Shown: positions 46,939 through 57,907, numbered from the stretch's first letter. The stretch is DNA of 64,000 bases from Novosphingobium sp. PhB57 (GCF_004342985.1 NZ_SMBO01000001.1:806001-870000); one strand, 5' to 3'. Translations and numbers: made by a program. Notes: generated from the letters alone by a model not told the origin.

Positions 46939-47607
46939 ATGACCGATTCCAGCGCCCCGAACGACCAACAACGCGTCCTCGATACCCTGCTAGAAGGGTA
47001 CCACCGCTTTCGCAGTAGCGGGTGGAGCCCCAATCGCGAGCGATGGGCACGCCTGAGCGAAGGGCAACAGCCCGAAGTCATGATCGTCGCCTGCTCGGAC
47101 AGCCGCGTCGATCCCTCGCAGATCTTCGACGTCGATCCCGGCGAGATCTTCGTCGTCCGCAATGTCGCCGCGCTCGTTCCGCCCTTCGAGACCACGCCCG
47201 GTCACCACGGCGTTTCTGCCGCACTGGAATTCGCGGTACAGGTCCTGAAGGTGAAGGAAATCGTGGTCATGGGCCACGGCATGTGCGGCGGCTGCAAGGC
47301 GGCGCTGACTCAGGAACTTCACGGCACCGAGCCCGGCCAGGGCGGCTTCATCGCCGACTGGATCTCGATGCTGGACGAGGCGCGCGGCCCGGTCGCAGCC
47401 GAATTCGGCACCAGCGGCCGTCCCGCGGAGCGTCAGATGGAGCAGGCGGCCGTCCGGGTCAGCCTCGAAAACCTCATGACCTTCCCTTGCGTCCGCCACA
47501 AGGTGAAGGCCGGCGAACTCAAGCTGCGCGGCGCTTTCTTCGCGATTTCGGACGGAGAGCTGCACATGATGGACGACGCGAGCGGAGACTTCGCGCCGGT
47601 CACGTAA
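46939..47607 (+). CDS. Beta-class carbonic anhydrase
   Basis: A 222-residue zinc enzyme that interconverts CO2 and bicarbonate. Zinc ligands are Cys in [13 protein letters not shown], His in [14 protein letters not shown] and the following Cys; the Asp-Arg dyad is in the first block (CSDSR). Length and motif spacing are typical of the cytoplasmic beta class. ATG 46939 is chosen for its TGGAGG ribosome site; an in-frame upstream extension would overlap lipA antisense and is rejected. It ends at a strong bidirectional terminator. Confidence 0.94.
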   Translation: MTDSSAPNDQQRVLDTLLEGYHRFRSSGWSPNRERWARLSEGQQPEVMIVACSDSRVDPSQIFDVDPGEIFVVRNVAALVPPFETTPGHHGVSAALEFAVQVLKVKEIVVMGHGMCGGCKAALTQELHGTEPGQGGFIADWISMLDEARGPVAAEFGTSGRPAERQMEQAAVRVSLENLMTFPCVRHKVKAGELKLRGAFFAISDGELHMMDDASGDFAPVT

Positions 47608-47626
47608 AACGCGAAATCGCAAAGCC

Positions 47627-47670
47627 AAAAGGAAAGGGCGACGGGTTTCCCCGCCGCCCTTTCCTTTTTT
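47627..47670. terminator. Strong bidirectional terminator after carbonic anhydrase
   Basis: Stem AAAAGGAAAGGGCG (47627-47640) / CGCCCTTTCCTTTT (47655-47668), 14 bp, with a 14-base loop and a T-run on the plus strand (47665-47670). The A-run on the left side gives the T-run on the minus strand. It lies between the convergent carbonic anhydrase and the secreted TPR-like gene (stop at 47688). Confidence 0.9.
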
Positions 47671-47687
47671 GTGCCTGAGGCAGCGGC

Positions 47688-49043
47688 TTACGAAGCCGGC
47701 GTGGCCTTCGAAGCGGCGTAGGCCGACCACAGCTTGGCCACCGGGCCGCGCGTGCCGCTGACCTTGGCCAGGGTAGCCTGTGCATCAGCCGCCTTGCCCT
47801 GCATGGCCTGCGCCATGCCAAGGCGCAGATTGGCCTTATTGGCGTCGACGCCGGACTTGCCCAGGGCCGCCTTGTAAAGCGTCTCGGCCTTCGCGTATTC
47901 GTCATAGCTGAGGAACACGTCGGCAGCGCCCGTCACCTGGGCTGCGGTTGCGCCCGGCTTCATGGCGTCACGCTCGGTGGCAGGCAGCGAGGCCTTGTCC
48001 GCAGCGACGCGGCCAGCGCTGTTGGCGCGGTCCTGGCCGACTTCGGCCTGGGTCAGCAGGCTCTTGGCCAGACCCTGATCCATGATCTTGACGGCTTCAC
48101 CCGGGAAGGCGCGCGGATCGACATTCTGGAGATATTCCAGATAGTCGCGCTTGTCCTTCATCGCGCCGGTGACGTTCATCAGGCGCATGAGATCGAGGTT
48201 CTCGGCGTTCTGGAGCGAGGCCAGCTGGCGCACGATCGAAATCGCGATGTTCCACGAAGCCGGGCTCGGGTAGTACTGTGCCAGCATCGCCGCATATTCG
48301 GTCGACGGTGCAAGCTGCTTGGCATCGTAGGAGGCCTGAAGCGCGCTGCGGATCGAGGTTTCGCTCGGCTTGGTGCCGTTCGCCTTGGCCGCTTCCAGCT
48401 CCTTCTGGACCATCGCCAGCGCCGCCTGCGGGTTGTTCGAACGCTTGTAGGAGTCCGCCAGCAGCGGCTGGATCATGTTCTGCGTATCGCGGTAGCCGCC
48501 GTCGAACGACTGCTGCAGATAGCGTGCAGCCACGTCGTACTGACCGCTCTGATAAGCGGTGACGCCGGCCAGATACTGGACCTGACCCAGCGATTCAGGG
48601 CTGGTCTGGCCGCTGTCGAGCATCATGACGAGGCCCTTGTTCTGCATCGCCGGGTCGTTCATCAGAACGCCGACGTTGCGGGTCATTTCGCCCTGCTTCA
48701 GCTTGTCGAACGGCTGCGTGGCCTGTGCCTCGGCCGTCTGGAGCTGGGCCAGAACGCCGCCCATGGCCGCGTCGACTTCGGCGCGGGCCGCAGCCTTTTC
48801 AGCATCGGTCTTGGCGGCCTGGGCCTTCTGCGAGGCGGCCGTCACCGCGGCATTCGCCTTGGAATCCGCGATCGCCTTGTCGACCGGCGCGGCAACCGCC
48901 GCATATTCCTTGGAGAAAGTAGCCTTGGCGGGCGCCTTCTCCTTCTCCTTGGCGGCAACCGTTGTCGGTGCTGCCGCGACGGCCATTCCGCCGGTCATGG
49001 CTACGGCCAGGGCAATGCGGGAAATCAGGAACTTGCGAGCCAT
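47688..49043 (-). CDS. Exported TPR-like repeat protein of unknown function
   Basis: A 451-residue protein with a signal peptide (LISRIALAVAMTGGMAVAAA). The mature part is alanine-rich and helical. It includes an N-terminal Lys/Ala-rich coiled region (AAVTAASQKAQAAKTDAEKAAARAE-like, about 60-95) and several TPR-like units, such as QYLAGVTAYQSGQYDVAARYL and VFLSYDEYAKAETLYKAAL. No catalytic motif. TPR proteins of this type are usually scaffolds in the periplasm or outer membrane. AGGAG precedes the ATG. The family seems to be sphingomonad-specific, but that is inferred from my not recognising it. Confidence 0.7.
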   Translation of the reverse strand: MARKFLISRIALAVAMTGGMAVAAAPTTVAAKEKEKAPAKATFSKEYAAVAAPVDKAIADSKANAAVTAASQKAQAAKTDAEKAAARAEVDAAMGGVLAQLQTAEAQATQPFDKLKQGEMTRNVGVLMNDPAMQNKGLVMMLDSGQTSPESLGQVQYLAGVTAYQSGQYDVAARYLQQSFDGGYRDTQNMIQPLLADSYKRSNNPQAALAMVQKELEAAKANGTKPSETSIRSALQASYDAKQLAPSTEYAAMLAQYYPSPASWNIAISIVRQLASLQNAENLDLMRLMNVTGAMKDKRDYLEYLQNVDPRAFPGEAVKIMDQGLAKSLLTQAEVGQDRANSAGRVAADKASLPATERDAMKPGATAAQVTGAADVFLSYDEYAKAETLYKAALGKSGVDANKANLRLGMAQAMQGKAADAQATLAKVSGTRGPVAKLWSAYAASKATPAS

Positions 49044-49373
49044 TCAGGCCAACTCCTCATCAAGACAAATCGAAGACACGCCGGACGGCGAAATCTCCTG
49101 AAATCGGTGGTGCCGGTGTGGCGGCGAATTGACCGCTTGGCAACCTAGAGGCGCAATTAGAACGCCGCCACTTAACGCTGTTTGAATGCAATTCGCCGCA
49201 GCCTCGGGGGTTCCCGCCGGGCGTCGGTCCGGGCTCTCCACTCCCTTCGGCCCATAAGTGTGGAAAAAAGCACGGAGGATGGAACGCCCCCTCCTGTTCA
49301 TGTGGCTTTCGCCCAGCGCATGCCCTAGGGCGATCCATCACCCTTTGTCCCGCAGCAACGAACGATCCAGCGC
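49044..49373. other. 330-base divergent promoter region before gyrA
   Basis: Separates the TPR-like gene (minus) from gyrA (plus). I find no gene, RNA or strong repeat here. TTGACC near 49125 and a CCTAGGGCG box near 49324 could be parts of promoters but have no convincing partners. The region presumably holds both promoters. Confidence 0.5.
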
Positions 49374-52181
49374 GTGAGCGACGACACCGACATCAACGGC
49401 CCCGAACACCTCGGTCCCGAAGGCGAATATACCCGCATCGACATCGTCGATGAGATGAAGACGAGCTATCTCGATTACGCGATGAGCGTGATCGTGAGCC
49501 GCGCCCTGCCCGACGTGCGCGACGGCCTGAAGCCGGTTCACCGCCGTATTCTCTATGCCTGCCAGGAAGCGGGCTACGTTGCCGGTCGTCCCTACCGCAA
49601 GTCCAGTCGTATCGTCGGCGACGTCATGGGTAAGTATCACCCCCATGGCGACAGCGCGATCTACGATGCACTGGCCCGTCTGACGCAGCCGTGGTCGATG
49701 CGCCTGCCGCTGATCGACGGCCAGGGCAACTTCGGCTCGATGGACCCGGATCCGCCGGCCGCCATGCGTTACACCGAAGCGCGCCTGGACAAAGTGGCGA
49801 ACGAGCTTCTGTCGGACATCGACAAGAACACCGTCGATTTCGCTGACAACTATGACGGCTCCGAAAGCGAGCCGACCGTGCTTCCGGCGCGCTTCCCGAA
49901 CCTTCTCGTCAATGGCGCCGGCGGTATCGCCGTCGGCATGGCCACGAACATTCCGCCGCATAATCTGGGCGAAGTGATCGACGGCTGCCTGGCGATGATC
50001 GAAAATCCGGCGATCACGGTCGAGGACCTGATCCAGATCATCCCGGCGCCCGACTTCCCCACCGGCCCGCTGATCCTTGGCCAGGGCGGCGCGCGCAACG
50101 CCTATCTGACGGGCCGCGGCTCGATCATCATGCGCTGCCGCCACGAGATCGAGGAAGGCCGCGGCGACCGCCGTTCGATCGTCCTCACCTCGATCCCCTA
50201 CCAGGTCGGCAAGTCGAACCTCGTCGAGAAGATCGCCGAAGCCGCCAAGGAAAAGCGGATCGAGGGCATCTCGGACATCCGCGACGAATCCAACCGCGAA
50301 GGCGTGCGCGTCGTCGTCGACCTGAAGCGCGATGCCACCCCGGAGGTCGTGCTCAACCAGATCTGGCGCAATACCCCGGCCCAGTCGAACTTCGCCGCCA
50401 ACATGCTGGCGATCCACGGCGGCCGCCCCGAAGTCTTCAACCTTCGCGGCTTCCTCCAGGCCTTCATCCAGTTCCGCGAAGAAGTCATCACCCGCCGCAC
50501 CAAGTTCGAACTGAACAAGGCGCGCGACCGGGCGCATATCTTGCTCGGCCTGGTCGTCGCGGTGTCCAACCTCGACGAAGTCGTGGTCATGATCCGCAGC
50601 GCCCCGAACCCGGCAACGGCACGCGCGCGCCTGATGGCCAAGGAATGGCCGATCGGGGACATTGCGCCGTATATCCGTCTGGTCGAGGCTATCGAGCCGA
50701 ATGCCGAGCAGGACGGCGGATCGTATCGCCTCTCCGAAGTTCAGGTGAAGGCGATCCTCGATCTGCGTCTGCACCGCCTGACGGCGCTGGGCCGCGACGA
50801 GATCGGCGACGAGCTGAAGGAACTGGCCGCCGCGATCGAGGAATATCTCTCGATCCTGGCCGACCGGGTCAAGCTCTACGCCGTCATGCGCGAAGAGCTG
50901 GTCGCCGTGCGCGAGCTTTACGCCACCCCGCGCGTATCCCAGATCACCGGTGCCGCCGACGGCATCGAGGACGAGGACCTGATCGAGCGCGAGGAAATGG
51001 TCGTGACCGTCACCATGGACGGTTACATCAAGCGCACCCCGCTCTCGACCTTCCGCGCCCAGGCGCGCGGCGGCAAGGGCCGCGCCGGCATGGCGACGAA
51101 GGACGAGGACGTCGTGACCACGATGTTCGTCACGTCCACGCACAACCCGGTGCTGTTCTTCTCCACCGCCGGCAAGGTCTATCGCCTCAAGGTCTACAAG
51201 CTGCCGGAAGGCGGCCCGACCACGCGCGGCCGCCCCATCGTCAACCTCCTGCCCTCGCTGGACAAGGACGAGACGATCCAGACCGTGCTCCCCCTGCCGG
51301 AGGACGAGAAGGAGTGGAGCAAGCTCTCGGTGGTCTTCGCGACCGCCAAGGGCAACGTGCGCCGCAACGCCATGGACTCTTTCGCGAACATCCCGTCGAA
51401 CGGCAAGTTCGCGATGAAGTTCGACGACGACAGCGACGATCGCCTGATCGGCGTGGCCCTGCTCAACCATTCGGACGACGTCCTGCTGGCGAGCCGCCAG
51501 GGCAAGGCCATCCGCTTCGCCGGCGACCTGGTCCGCGAATTCGCGAGCCGCACCTCCACCGGCGTCAAGGCCATGACGCTGAAGGAAGGCGACGAAGTCA
51601 TCTCGCTGTCCATCCTGCACCGCGTCGGCGTGCAGGACCAGGACGAGCGCGAGGCCTATCTCCGCTTCGCGCCCTGGAAGGGCGAGCGCGACGGTGAGAG
51701 CACGCTCGACGGCGAACGCTTGGCCTATCTGGTCGAGAAGGAGCAGTTCATCCTGACCGTCTGCGCCAACGGTTACGGCAAGATGTCTTCGGCCTACGAG
51801 TATCGCCGCACCGGCCGCGGCGGCCAGGGCATCACCAATATCGACAATATCGAGCGCAACGGCCCGGTCGTCGCCAGCTTCCCGGCTAGCCGCGCCGACC
51901 AGCTCATGCTCGTCACTGACCAGGCCAAGCTGATCCGCCTGCCGCTCGAATCGCTGCGAGTGATTGGCCGCGGTTCGGCAGGCGTGCGCCTGTTCAACGT
52001 CTCGAACAACGAGCACGTCGTCAGCGCCGTGCGCCTTGACGAGCCGGCCGAGGACGACATCGTCGAAGGCGCTGTCGATGCGGCCATCGAGGGTGATGTG
52101 CCCGTCACGGGCCAGGCGCCTGAAACCGGTTCGCCGGAAGGCGACCTGCCCGATACCGACACGCCGGACACGGAAGCGTGA
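49374..52181 (+). CDS. gyrA: DNA gyrase subunit A
   Basis: A 935-residue type II topoisomerase subunit. Catalytic Tyr133 in [10 protein letters not shown]; the quinolone-resistance region [12 protein letters not shown] has Ser94 and Asp98 (E. coli 83 and 87), the sensitive residues. The C-terminal beta-pinwheel carries the GyrA-box variant [10 protein letters not shown], which separates it from ParC. An acidic, Thr/Pro-rich tail of about 35 residues ([20 protein letters not shown]) ends the chain. Start GTG 49374 is the only one that gives the usual N-terminus. DUF952 gene overlaps its stop (GTGA). Confidence 0.96.
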   Translation: MSDDTDINGPEHLGPEGEYTRIDIVDEMKTSYLDYAMSVIVSRALPDVRDGLKPVHRRILYACQEAGYVAGRPYRKSSRIVGDVMGKYHPHGDSAIYDALARLTQPWSMRLPLIDGQGNFGSMDPDPPAAMRYTEARLDKVANELLSDIDKNTVDFADNYDGSESEPTVLPARFPNLLVNGAGGIAVGMATNIPPHNLGEVIDGCLAMIENPAITVEDLIQIIPAPDFPTGPLILGQGGARNAYLTGRGSIIMRCRHEIEEGRGDRRSIVLTSIPYQVGKSNLVEKIAEAAKEKRIEGISDIRDESNREGVRVVVDLKRDATPEVVLNQIWRNTPAQSNFAANMLAIHGGRPEVFNLRGFLQAFIQFREEVITRRTKFELNKARDRAHILLGLVVAVSNLDEVVVMIRSAPNPATARARLMAKEWPIGDIAPYIRLVEAIEPNAEQDGGSYRLSEVQVKAILDLRLHRLTALGRDEIGDELKELAAAIEEYLSILADRVKLYAVMREELVAVRELYATPRVSQITGAADGIEDEDLIEREEMVVTVTMDGYIKRTPLSTFRAQARGGKGRAGMATKDEDVVTTMFVTSTHNPVLFFSTAGKVYRLKVYKLPEGGPTTRGRPIVNLLPSLDKDETIQTVLPLPEDEKEWSKLSVVFATAKGNVRRNAMDSFANIPSNGKFAMKFDDDSDDRLIGVALLNHSDDVLLASRQGKAIRFAGDLVREFASRTSTGVKAMTLKEGDEVISLSILHRVGVQDQDEREAYLRFAPWKGERDGESTLDGERLAYLVEKEQFILTVCANGYGKMSSAYEYRRTGRGGQGITNIDNIERNGPVVASFPASRADQLMLVTDQAKLIRLPLESLRVIGRGSAGVRLFNVSNNEHVVSAVRLDEPAEDDIVEGAVDAAIEGDVPVTGQAPETGSPEGDLPDTDTPDTEA

Positions 52182-52522
52182 CGGAGACGGTCGCTTACAA
52201 GATCCTGACCGGAGAGCAGCTCGATCGGCTGCTCTCCGACGGCACCTTCACCGGCGCCCCGATCGATCTTGCCGACGGCTATATCCACATGTCCACGGCC
52301 GAGCAGGCGCAAGAAACGCTGGACAAGCACTTCGCCGGACAGTCCGGCCTCGGCATCGCCGCGGTTGATCTCACCGTCTTGGGCGATGCGGTGAAGTGGG
52401 AAGTTTCGCGCGGCGGCGCGCTGTTCCCGCACATTTACGCCGACCTGCCGCTTTCCGCCGTGATCGCCCATGGTCCCGCCGAACGGGATGCCGCCGGCAA
52501 GCTGATCCTTCCGGGCGACTGA
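52178..52522 (+). CDS. DUF952 family protein
   Basis: A 114-residue protein of the DUF952 family, which has an ADP-ribosyltransferase-like fold in structural studies but no proven activity in bacteria. Typical features: [20 protein letters not shown], the [21 protein letters not shown] block and the C-terminal [16 protein letters not shown]. The GTG start overlaps the gyrA stop (GTGA), so it is translated in step with gyrase. Whether it is linked to gyrase or nucleotides is unknown. Confidence 0.85.
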   Translation: MTETVAYKILTGEQLDRLLSDGTFTGAPIDLADGYIHMSTAEQAQETLDKHFAGQSGLGIAAVDLTVLGDAVKWEVSRGGALFPHIYADLPLSAVIAHGPAERDAAGKLILPGD

Positions 52523-52615
52523 GCTTTCGGCACCGCTGAACCAGCGGGGCCGCACCGGCACGCCGGTTGATTGCCATACCCTGTCCTTGCGCCCTTCCCT
52601 GATGCCGCGCAAAGG

Positions 52616-52626
52616 TCTAGGCGCTG
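52616..52626 (+). promoter_or_regulatory. TCTAGGCGCTG box before trmFO
   Basis: TCTAGGCGCTG ends 5 bases before the trmFO ATG. Nearly the same box occurs before the ABC-F gene (58668-58678) and the deacetylase-like gene (63155-63165). It could be a -10/start region giving a near-leaderless message; no ribosome site stands between the box and the ATG. Confidence 0.35.
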
Positions 52627-52631
52627 GCGCC

Positions 52632-53978
52632 ATGACACAAGACGTCCACATCATCGGCGGCGGCCTCGCCGGAAGCGAAGCCGCCTGGCAGCTCGGGCGC
52701 CGCGGTTTTCGCGTGCGCCTTTCCGAAATGCGCGGCACCGGCGAGCGCAGCCCGGCCCACCAGGGCGACGGCCTTGCCGAACTGGTCTGCTCCAACTCCT
52801 TCCGCTCGGACGACGACGAAAAGAACGCGGTCGGCCTGCTGCACCACGAAATGCGCCGCTGCGATTCGCTGATCATGTCGGCAGCAGCCAAAGCGCAAGT
52901 TCCCGCCGGCACCGCGCTAGCGGTGGACCGCGACTTGTTCTCGGCCGAAGTGGAGGCCCGTCTTGCGGCGCTGCCCAATGTCGAGATCGTCCGGGAGCGC
53001 GTCGATACCCTGCCCGATACCGGCACGACCATCGTCGCCACCGGCCCGCTGACGGCCGAATCGCTCGCAGGCAGCATCGGCCGCGCGACCGGTGCCGACA
53101 GTCTCGCGTTTTTCGACGCCATCGCCCCCATCGTCTACCGCGAAAGCATCGACATGGACGTGTGCTGGATGGCCTCGCGCTGGGATAAGGGCGAGACCAA
53201 GGACTACATCAACTGCCCGATGGACAAGGACCAGTACCTGGCCTTCCACCGGGGCCTGGTCGAAGGCGAAAAGACCGCTTTCAAGGAATGGGAAGCGGAC
53301 ACGCCCTATTTCGACGGCTGCATGCCGATCGAGGTCATGGCCGAACGCGGCGTGGAGACGCTGCGCTTCGGGCCGATGAAGCCGGTCGGTCTCGACAATC
53401 CGCACTGGGCGACGCCGGAGCACCCCAACGGCCGCTGGCCCTATGCCGTCGTCCAGCTTCGCCAGGACAACAAGCTAGGTACGATCTGGAACATGGTCGG
53501 CTTCCAGACCAAGCTCAAGCACGCCGAGCAGGTGCGCCTGTTCCGCACCATTCCCGGCCTCGAAAACGCAGAGTTCGCGCGTCTGGGCGGCCTGCACCGC
53601 AACACTTTCATCAATTCGCCGATCCTTCTTGACCGCCAGCTTCGGCTCAAGACCGCACCGCATGTCCGCTTTGCCGGGCAGATCACCGGTTGCGAGGGCT
53701 ATGTCGAAAGCGCGGCCGTTGGCCTGATGGCTGGCCTCATGACGGCGACGCAGCTCGCCGGTGGCGAGTGGCAGTCCCCGCCGCGCACCACCGCGCTGGG
53801 TGCATTGCTCTCGCACATCACCGGCGACGCCGAAGCGGAGAGTTATCAGCCGATGAACGTCAATTTCGGGCTGTTCCCGCCGCTTCACGACGTGAAGAAG
53901 AAGCAGCGCAAGGAAGCCTATACCGAGCGCGCGAAGCTGGAAATCGCCCCCTGGCTGGACGCGCTGACCCCCGCCTGA
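52632..53978 (+). CDS. trmFO: Folate-dependent tRNA uracil-54 methyltransferase
   Basis: A 448-residue FAD protein that makes ribothymidine-54 in tRNA using methylenetetrahydrofolate. N-terminal Rossmann motif [33 protein letters not shown] (contains the conserved Cys), then [15 protein letters not shown], the later GAQ/ITG block [20 protein letters not shown], and a C-terminal Lys-rich end. ATG 52632 gives the expected N-terminus; earlier in-frame starts do not. It replaces TrmA in many alphaproteobacteria. Upstream gene is DUF952, 109 bases away. Confidence 0.95.
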   Translation: MTQDVHIIGGGLAGSEAAWQLGRRGFRVRLSEMRGTGERSPAHQGDGLAELVCSNSFRSDDDEKNAVGLLHHEMRRCDSLIMSAAAKAQVPAGTALAVDRDLFSAEVEARLAALPNVEIVRERVDTLPDTGTTIVATGPLTAESLAGSIGRATGADSLAFFDAIAPIVYRESIDMDVCWMASRWDKGETKDYINCPMDKDQYLAFHRGLVEGEKTAFKEWEADTPYFDGCMPIEVMAERGVETLRFGPMKPVGLDNPHWATPEHPNGRWPYAVVQLRQDNKLGTIWNMVGFQTKLKHAEQVRLFRTIPGLENAEFARLGGLHRNTFINSPILLDRQLRLKTAPHVRFAGQITGCEGYVESAAVGLMAGLMTATQLAGGEWQSPPRTTALGALLSHITGDAEAESYQPMNVNFGLFPPLHDVKKKQRKEAYTERAKLEIAPWLDALTPA

Positions 53979-54023
53979 TCCTCGCGGGTCCAGCCTACTC
54001 GTCGCAGACCGCTCTCCACGGCG

Positions 54024-54500
54024 TCATTTCGGCTTGCAGCTGCACTTCGGCCCGGGCTTCGCCTTGGCCGGAGGCGGCGCCGTCTTGCGGAATTCCTCCG
54101 GTGTCAGCGCCTGATCCTGATTCGCATCGGCGCCATCGAACCTGGTGACCGTCGCCACGGCCCATTCCTCGAACGTCAGCAGGTTGTTGCCGTCCTGGTC
54201 GAGCTTGCGAAACCCGTCCACCCGTGTCGACAGCATCTCGTTGCGGGTGATCCTGCCGTCGCGGTTCCGGTCGTAACGGCCGAAACGGCGCTGTTCGCGC
54301 GTTTGCTCCGTCGCCTCGGGCAATTCCGGCCCGTCGATTTCGGACAAGTCCGCGCTCGGCATTTCCTGCGGAGCGATCGAACTGACAGGCGCCTGCGGCA
54401 ATGGCGCGCCTCTTTCCACGGCGGCACGGCCCTGCCACCAGAACAGCCCCACCGACACCATGACCAGCGCCGCCAAAGCACCCAGAACAAAACGGTTCAT
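54024..54500 (-). CDS. EF-hand protein with one N-terminal membrane segment
   Basis: A 158-residue protein. An N-terminal hydrophobic segment (FVLGALAALVMVSVGLFWW) may be an uncleaved anchor or a signal. After a Pro-rich stretch come three EF-hand-like loops: YDRNRDGRITRNEM, LDQDGNNLLTFEEW and ADANQDQALTPEEF. The first two have near-complete calcium ligand sets (D-x-N-x-D-G-x-I; D-x-D-G-N); the third has D-x-N-x-D. A Cys-containing tail ends the chain (KPGPKCSCKPK). It could bind calcium in the periplasm. It converges with trmFO. Confidence 0.82.
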   Translation of the reverse strand: MNRFVLGALAALVMVSVGLFWWQGRAAVERGAPLPQAPVSSIAPQEMPSADLSEIDGPELPEATEQTREQRRFGRYDRNRDGRITRNEMLSTRVDGFRKLDQDGNNLLTFEEWAVATVTRFDGADANQDQALTPEEFRKTAPPPAKAKPGPKCSCKPK

Positions 54501-54597
54501 CTCGGCCCCCTTGCGAGGCGGCCACTTAGCCGCGGCACCCAGGCCGCGCGAAATTACATAATCTTCACCGGCACCTGAGGCAGACCGGTCTGCGGTC

Positions 54598-55290
54598 CTA
54601 GAACCCCAGCAAGCCCAGGCGCATGGCCTTGACGACCGCGCCCGGCGATGTCTCGCTGCCCGTGGCCAGGCGATGCTGCGCCAGTCCCTGCAGGACCAGC
54701 AGCGGACGCAGGCTGCGCGACAGGCGCGGCGATCCGGGCGAGGTTTCCCGCGCGAGGGTCTGCGCCACGACGCTTTCTTCGGGATTGCGCAAGTGCGATG
54801 CCAGATCGGCGAGCGCCCAGCGCCGTCCGATCCTACCGGCCGCCTCGGCCTCTTCGGGCCGTCCGAGCGCTTCGGCCAGCGCCGCGAACGCCGCGCCGCG
54901 CCCTTCGGCCATGGCTTGCAGCGATTCCGGCGGCAGGGGCGCCGGGCCGGTCAGCGCCTCCCAGCCATCGACAAGGGCTGCAAGCGGCTTGTGCGCGCCG
55001 TTCCAGCTCCTCAAGGCATTGAGCAGCGGTTCGCCCTCCGGCCACTCGGAAGCGTCGCGACCCAGGGTCTCCCGCCACCATGCCAGACGAATGAGCGCCA
55101 GCATCGGCTCGCGCGAATGGCGCAGCAGGCCGGCCAGTCGCTGGTCGAGCGCGAACAGCGCGAGTGTCGGCAAGCGCGAGGACGCCGTCGCGTAGGACAG
55201 CGCAAGCCGGGCGCTTTGCGTGATGGTGGGGAGAAGAAGGTCTTCGGGACCCTGGCTGGCGGAAGCCGGTGAGGCGGAATTGTCAGGCAC
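54598..55290 (-). CDS. Squalene/phytoene synthase-like protein
   Basis: A 230-residue all-helical protein of the trans-isoprenyl diphosphate synthase head-to-head group. The RLAWWRETLG block matches the family, but the first Asp-rich motif (DxxxD) is not complete: the corresponding stretch reads LFALDQRLAGLL. It therefore resembles the NDUFAF6-like branch (complex I assembly) as much as a real phytoene synthase. No carotenoid genes are adjacent. GC and codon use match neighbours. The assignment is to family, not to reaction. Upstream lies a 155-base gap to the PDH terminator. Confidence 0.7.
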   Translation of the reverse strand: MPDNSASPASASQGPEDLLLPTITQSARLALSYATASSRLPTLALFALDQRLAGLLRHSREPMLALIRLAWWRETLGRDASEWPEGEPLLNALRSWNGAHKPLAALVDGWEALTGPAPLPPESLQAMAEGRGAAFAALAEALGRPEEAEAAGRIGRRWALADLASHLRNPEESVVAQTLARETSPGSPRLSRSLRPLLVLQGLAQHRLATGSETSPGAVVKAMRLGLLGF

Positions 55291-55412
55291 GGAGCCTCTC
55301 TAGTCGGCCAGTCGGCAGGTGCAAGTCCCGCTTCGTGCAGAGCCCGCATTCCTGCGCGCGTGCTGCGCGCATTTCTTGTAAACAGGTTCGCGCAGGAACC
55401 GATCCAGGAAAA

Positions 55413-55438
55413 AGGCGGCGGAGTTTCCTCCGCCGCCT
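55413..55438 (-). terminator. Rho-independent terminator after pdhB
   Basis: On the minus strand AGGCGGCGGAG (55438-55428) pairs with CTCCGCCGCCT (55423-55413) around a 4-base loop, followed by a run of T (the AAAAA at 55409-55413 on the plus strand). It starts 8 bases after the pdhB stop and closes ftsB-pdhA-pdhB. Confidence 0.85.
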
Positions 55439-55445
55439 CATCTTG

Positions 55446-56822
55446 TCAGCGGTAGCAGACCTTGCGGACCGCCTCGACGATACGCGGCGTGTCGATCAAC
55501 GCCGCCTTCTCGAGGTTGGCCGCATAAGGCAGCGGAACGTCTTCGTTGCAGACGCGGACCACCGGGGCGTCCAGGTCATCGAAGCCTTCTTCCATGCAGA
55601 TCGCGGAGATTTCCGAAGCGATCGAGCAGACCGGGAAGCCTTCTTCGGCCACGACGATACGGTTCGTCTTGGCGAGACTTTCCAGCACGGTTTCCTTGTC
55701 CAGCGGACGCAGCGTGCGCAAGTCGATGACTTCCGCATCGATGCCTTCGCCGGCCAGCTGCTCGGCAGCTTCGAGCGCGAGCCCGACGCCGATCGAATAG
55801 GACACGATCGTCACGTCCTTGCCTTCGCGCATGATGCGGGCCTTGCCGATCGGCAGGACATGCTCGTCAAGCTCGGGAAGCTCGAAAGTGCGGCCGTAGA
55901 TCAGCTCGTTTTCGAGGAACACCACCGGATCGTCGCTGCGGATCGCTGCCTTGAGCAGACCCTTGGCGTCGTAGGCGTCATAAGGCGCGATCACGACGAG
56001 ACCCGGCACGTTGGCGTACCACGGACCGTAGTTCTGCGAGTGCTGCGCGCCGACGCGGGCCGCGGCGCCGTTCGGGCCACGGAACACGATCGGGCAGCGC
56101 ATCTGGCCACCGGACATGTAGTTGGTCTTGGCGGCCGAGTTGATGATGTGGTCGATCGCCTGCATGGCGAAGTTGAACGTCATGAACTCGATGACCGGAC
56201 GCAGGCCGCCCATGGCGGCGCCCGTACCGATGCCGGCGAAACCATATTCGGTGATCGGGGTGTCGATCACGCGCTGCGGACCGAATTCCTCGAGCAGGCC
56301 CTGGGTCACCTTGTAGGCGCCCTGGTATTCGGCCACTTCCTCGCCCATCACGAAGACGCGCGGATCGCGGCGCATTTCCTCGGCCATGGCGTCGCGGAGC
56401 GCTTCGCGAACGGTCGAGGTCTTCATGTTGGTGCCGTGGGGGATCTCGGGATCCCGCTTGGCCGGTGCACGGGCCGGCGCTTCAGCCTTGGCCGCGCCGG
56501 ATTCGGCAGCCGGAGCGGCTTCGGCAGCGGGAGCCGCTTCTGCCTGCGGAGCCGAAGCCTGAACGCTCGATGCGTCTTCGCCTTCACCGGCCAGCACGGC
56601 GATGACCGTGCCGACCTTCACGCCCTCGGTGCCTTCGGCCACGAGGATCTTGCCAACGGTACCTTCGTCGACGGCTTCGAATTCCATCGTCGCCTTGTCG
56701 GTCTCGATTTCGGCGAGGATGTCACCCGATTTGACTTCGTCGCCTTCCTTCACCAGCCAGCGGGCAAGCTTGCCCTCTTCCATCGTCGGAGAGAGCGCCG
56801 GCATCTTCAGTTCGATCGCCAT
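55446..56822 (-). CDS. pdhB: Pyruvate dehydrogenase E1 beta with N-terminal lipoyl domain
   Basis: A 458-residue E1 beta. Residues 1-76 are a lipoyl domain almost identical to that of pdhC ([20 protein letters not shown], lipoyl Lys43 in ETDKATMEF). A Pro/Ala linker follows, then the transketolase central and C-terminal domains ([56 protein letters not shown]). Binds E1 alpha to form the decarboxylase. The extra lipoyl domain on E1 is a known trait of some alphaproteobacteria. The stop of pdhA overlaps its start by one base (TGATG). Confidence 0.96.
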   Translation of the reverse strand: MAIELKMPALSPTMEEGKLARWLVKEGDEVKSGDILAEIETDKATMEFEAVDEGTVGKILVAEGTEGVKVGTVIAVLAGEGEDASSVQASAPQAEAAPAAEAAPAAESGAAKAEAPARAPAKRDPEIPHGTNMKTSTVREALRDAMAEEMRRDPRVFVMGEEVAEYQGAYKVTQGLLEEFGPQRVIDTPITEYGFAGIGTGAAMGGLRPVIEFMTFNFAMQAIDHIINSAAKTNYMSGGQMRCPIVFRGPNGAAARVGAQHSQNYGPWYANVPGLVVIAPYDAYDAKGLLKAAIRSDDPVVFLENELIYGRTFELPELDEHVLPIGKARIMREGKDVTIVSYSIGVGLALEAAEQLAGEGIDAEVIDLRTLRPLDKETVLESLAKTNRIVVAEEGFPVCSIASEISAICMEEGFDDLDAPVVRVCNEDVPLPYAANLEKAALIDTPRIVEAVRKVCYR

Positions 56823-57907
56823 CAGTAGCGCTCCACCAGGACGTCAGTATAGAGTTCAGAGAGTTCGGGCTCGGGAGAATTCTCCGCGAAGTCCGCCGAC
56901 TCGGCGACTTGCGCGCGGACGCGCTTGTCGATTTCCTTGAGCGCGGCTTCGTCCACGCCAAGCGCGGCGAGATCCTGCTTCACATGCTCGATCGGATCGC
57001 GCTTCTCGCGAACGTCCTGCACTTCCTCGCGGCTACGATACTTGGCAGGGTCGGACATCGAGTGGCCGCGATAGCGGTAGGTGTTCAGCTCCATGAGCAC
57101 CGGACCATTGCCGGCACGCACGTATTCGAGCGCCACTTCCGCAGCCTTGCGAACTTCGAGAACGTCCATGCCGTCCACCTGCATGCCCGGAATCCGGAAC
57201 GCGGTGCCGCGGCGGTGGAAATGCGTCTCGGCCGAGCCGCGCTTCACGGCGGTGCCCATGGCATAGCCATTGTTCTCGATCACGAAGATGATCGGCAGTT
57301 TCCAGAGAGCCGCCATGTTGAAGCTCTCGTAGACCTGGCCCTGGTTGGCCGCGCCGTCGCCGAAGTAGGCCATCGCGACGCCGCCGTCTTCGCGGTACTT
57401 GTGCGCGAAGGCGAGACCTGCACCCAGCGAAACCTGGGCGCCGACGATGCCGTGTCCGCCGTAGAACTTATGCTCCACGCTGAACATGTGCATCGAGCCG
57501 CCCTTGCCGCGGGAAATGCCCGCAGCACGGCCGGTCAGTTCGGCCATGATCACCTTCGGATCGATACCGTAGGCAAGCATGTGGCCATGATCGCGATAGC
57601 CGGTGATGACCGAGTCGCGGTTGGAATCGAGCGCGGACTGAAGGCCAACGGCTACGGCTTCCTGGCCGATATAAAGGTGACAGAAACCGCCGATGAGGCC
57701 CAGGCCGTAAAGCTGGCCTGCGCGTTCCTCGAAGCGGCGGATGAGTACCATCTGCTCGTAGAGGTTGAGAAGCTCTTCCTTGTTCGGCGTGTAGCGCCGA
57801 TCGGCCGCGAGTGCCTCCTGGAGGCTGTGCAGCGCGAAGTCTTCGTCCTGTGCCGATACTACGGCTGGCTCGGCGCCGGACCCGGCGTCAGTCTTGGCTT
57901 TGGGCAA
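56822..57907 (-). CDS. pdhA: Pyruvate dehydrogenase E1 alpha
   Basis: A 361-residue thiamine diphosphate enzyme subunit that decarboxylates pyruvate. TPP/Mg motif [20 protein letters not shown], with NN in [20 protein letters not shown] segment is [14 protein letters not shown], and the conserved [11 protein letters not shown] and [15 protein letters not shown] blocks (phosphorylation-site loop in mitochondrial homologs). Start at 57907 gives a hydrophilic N-terminus of about 35 residues. Transcribed after ftsB, with a 195-base gap that may hold its own promoter, and coupled to pdhB. Confidence 0.95.
   Translation of the reverse strand: MPKAKTDAGSGAEPAVVSAQDEDFALHSLQEALAADRRYTPNKEELLNLYEQMVLIRRFEERAGQLYGLGLIGGFCHLYIGQEAVAVGLQSALDSNRDSVITGYRDHGHMLAYGIDPKVIMAELTGRAAGISRGKGGSMHMFSVEHKFYGGHGIVGAQVSLGAGLAFAHKYREDGGVAMAYFGDGAANQGQVYESFNMAALWKLPIIFVIENNGYAMGTAVKRGSAETHFHRRGTAFRIPGMQVDGMDVLEVRKAAEVALEYVRAGNGPVLMELNTYRYRGHSMSDPAKYRSREEVQDVREKRDPIEHVKQDLAALGVDEAALKEIDKRVRAQVAESADFAENSPEPELSELYTDVLVERY

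Noticed and set aside
49338..52016. 892-codon open frame antisense to gyrA
   Set aside because: Long antisense frames are expected in GC-rich genes. Its protein is a low-complexity His/Asp/Arg/Val mixture and gyrA on the other strand is certain.
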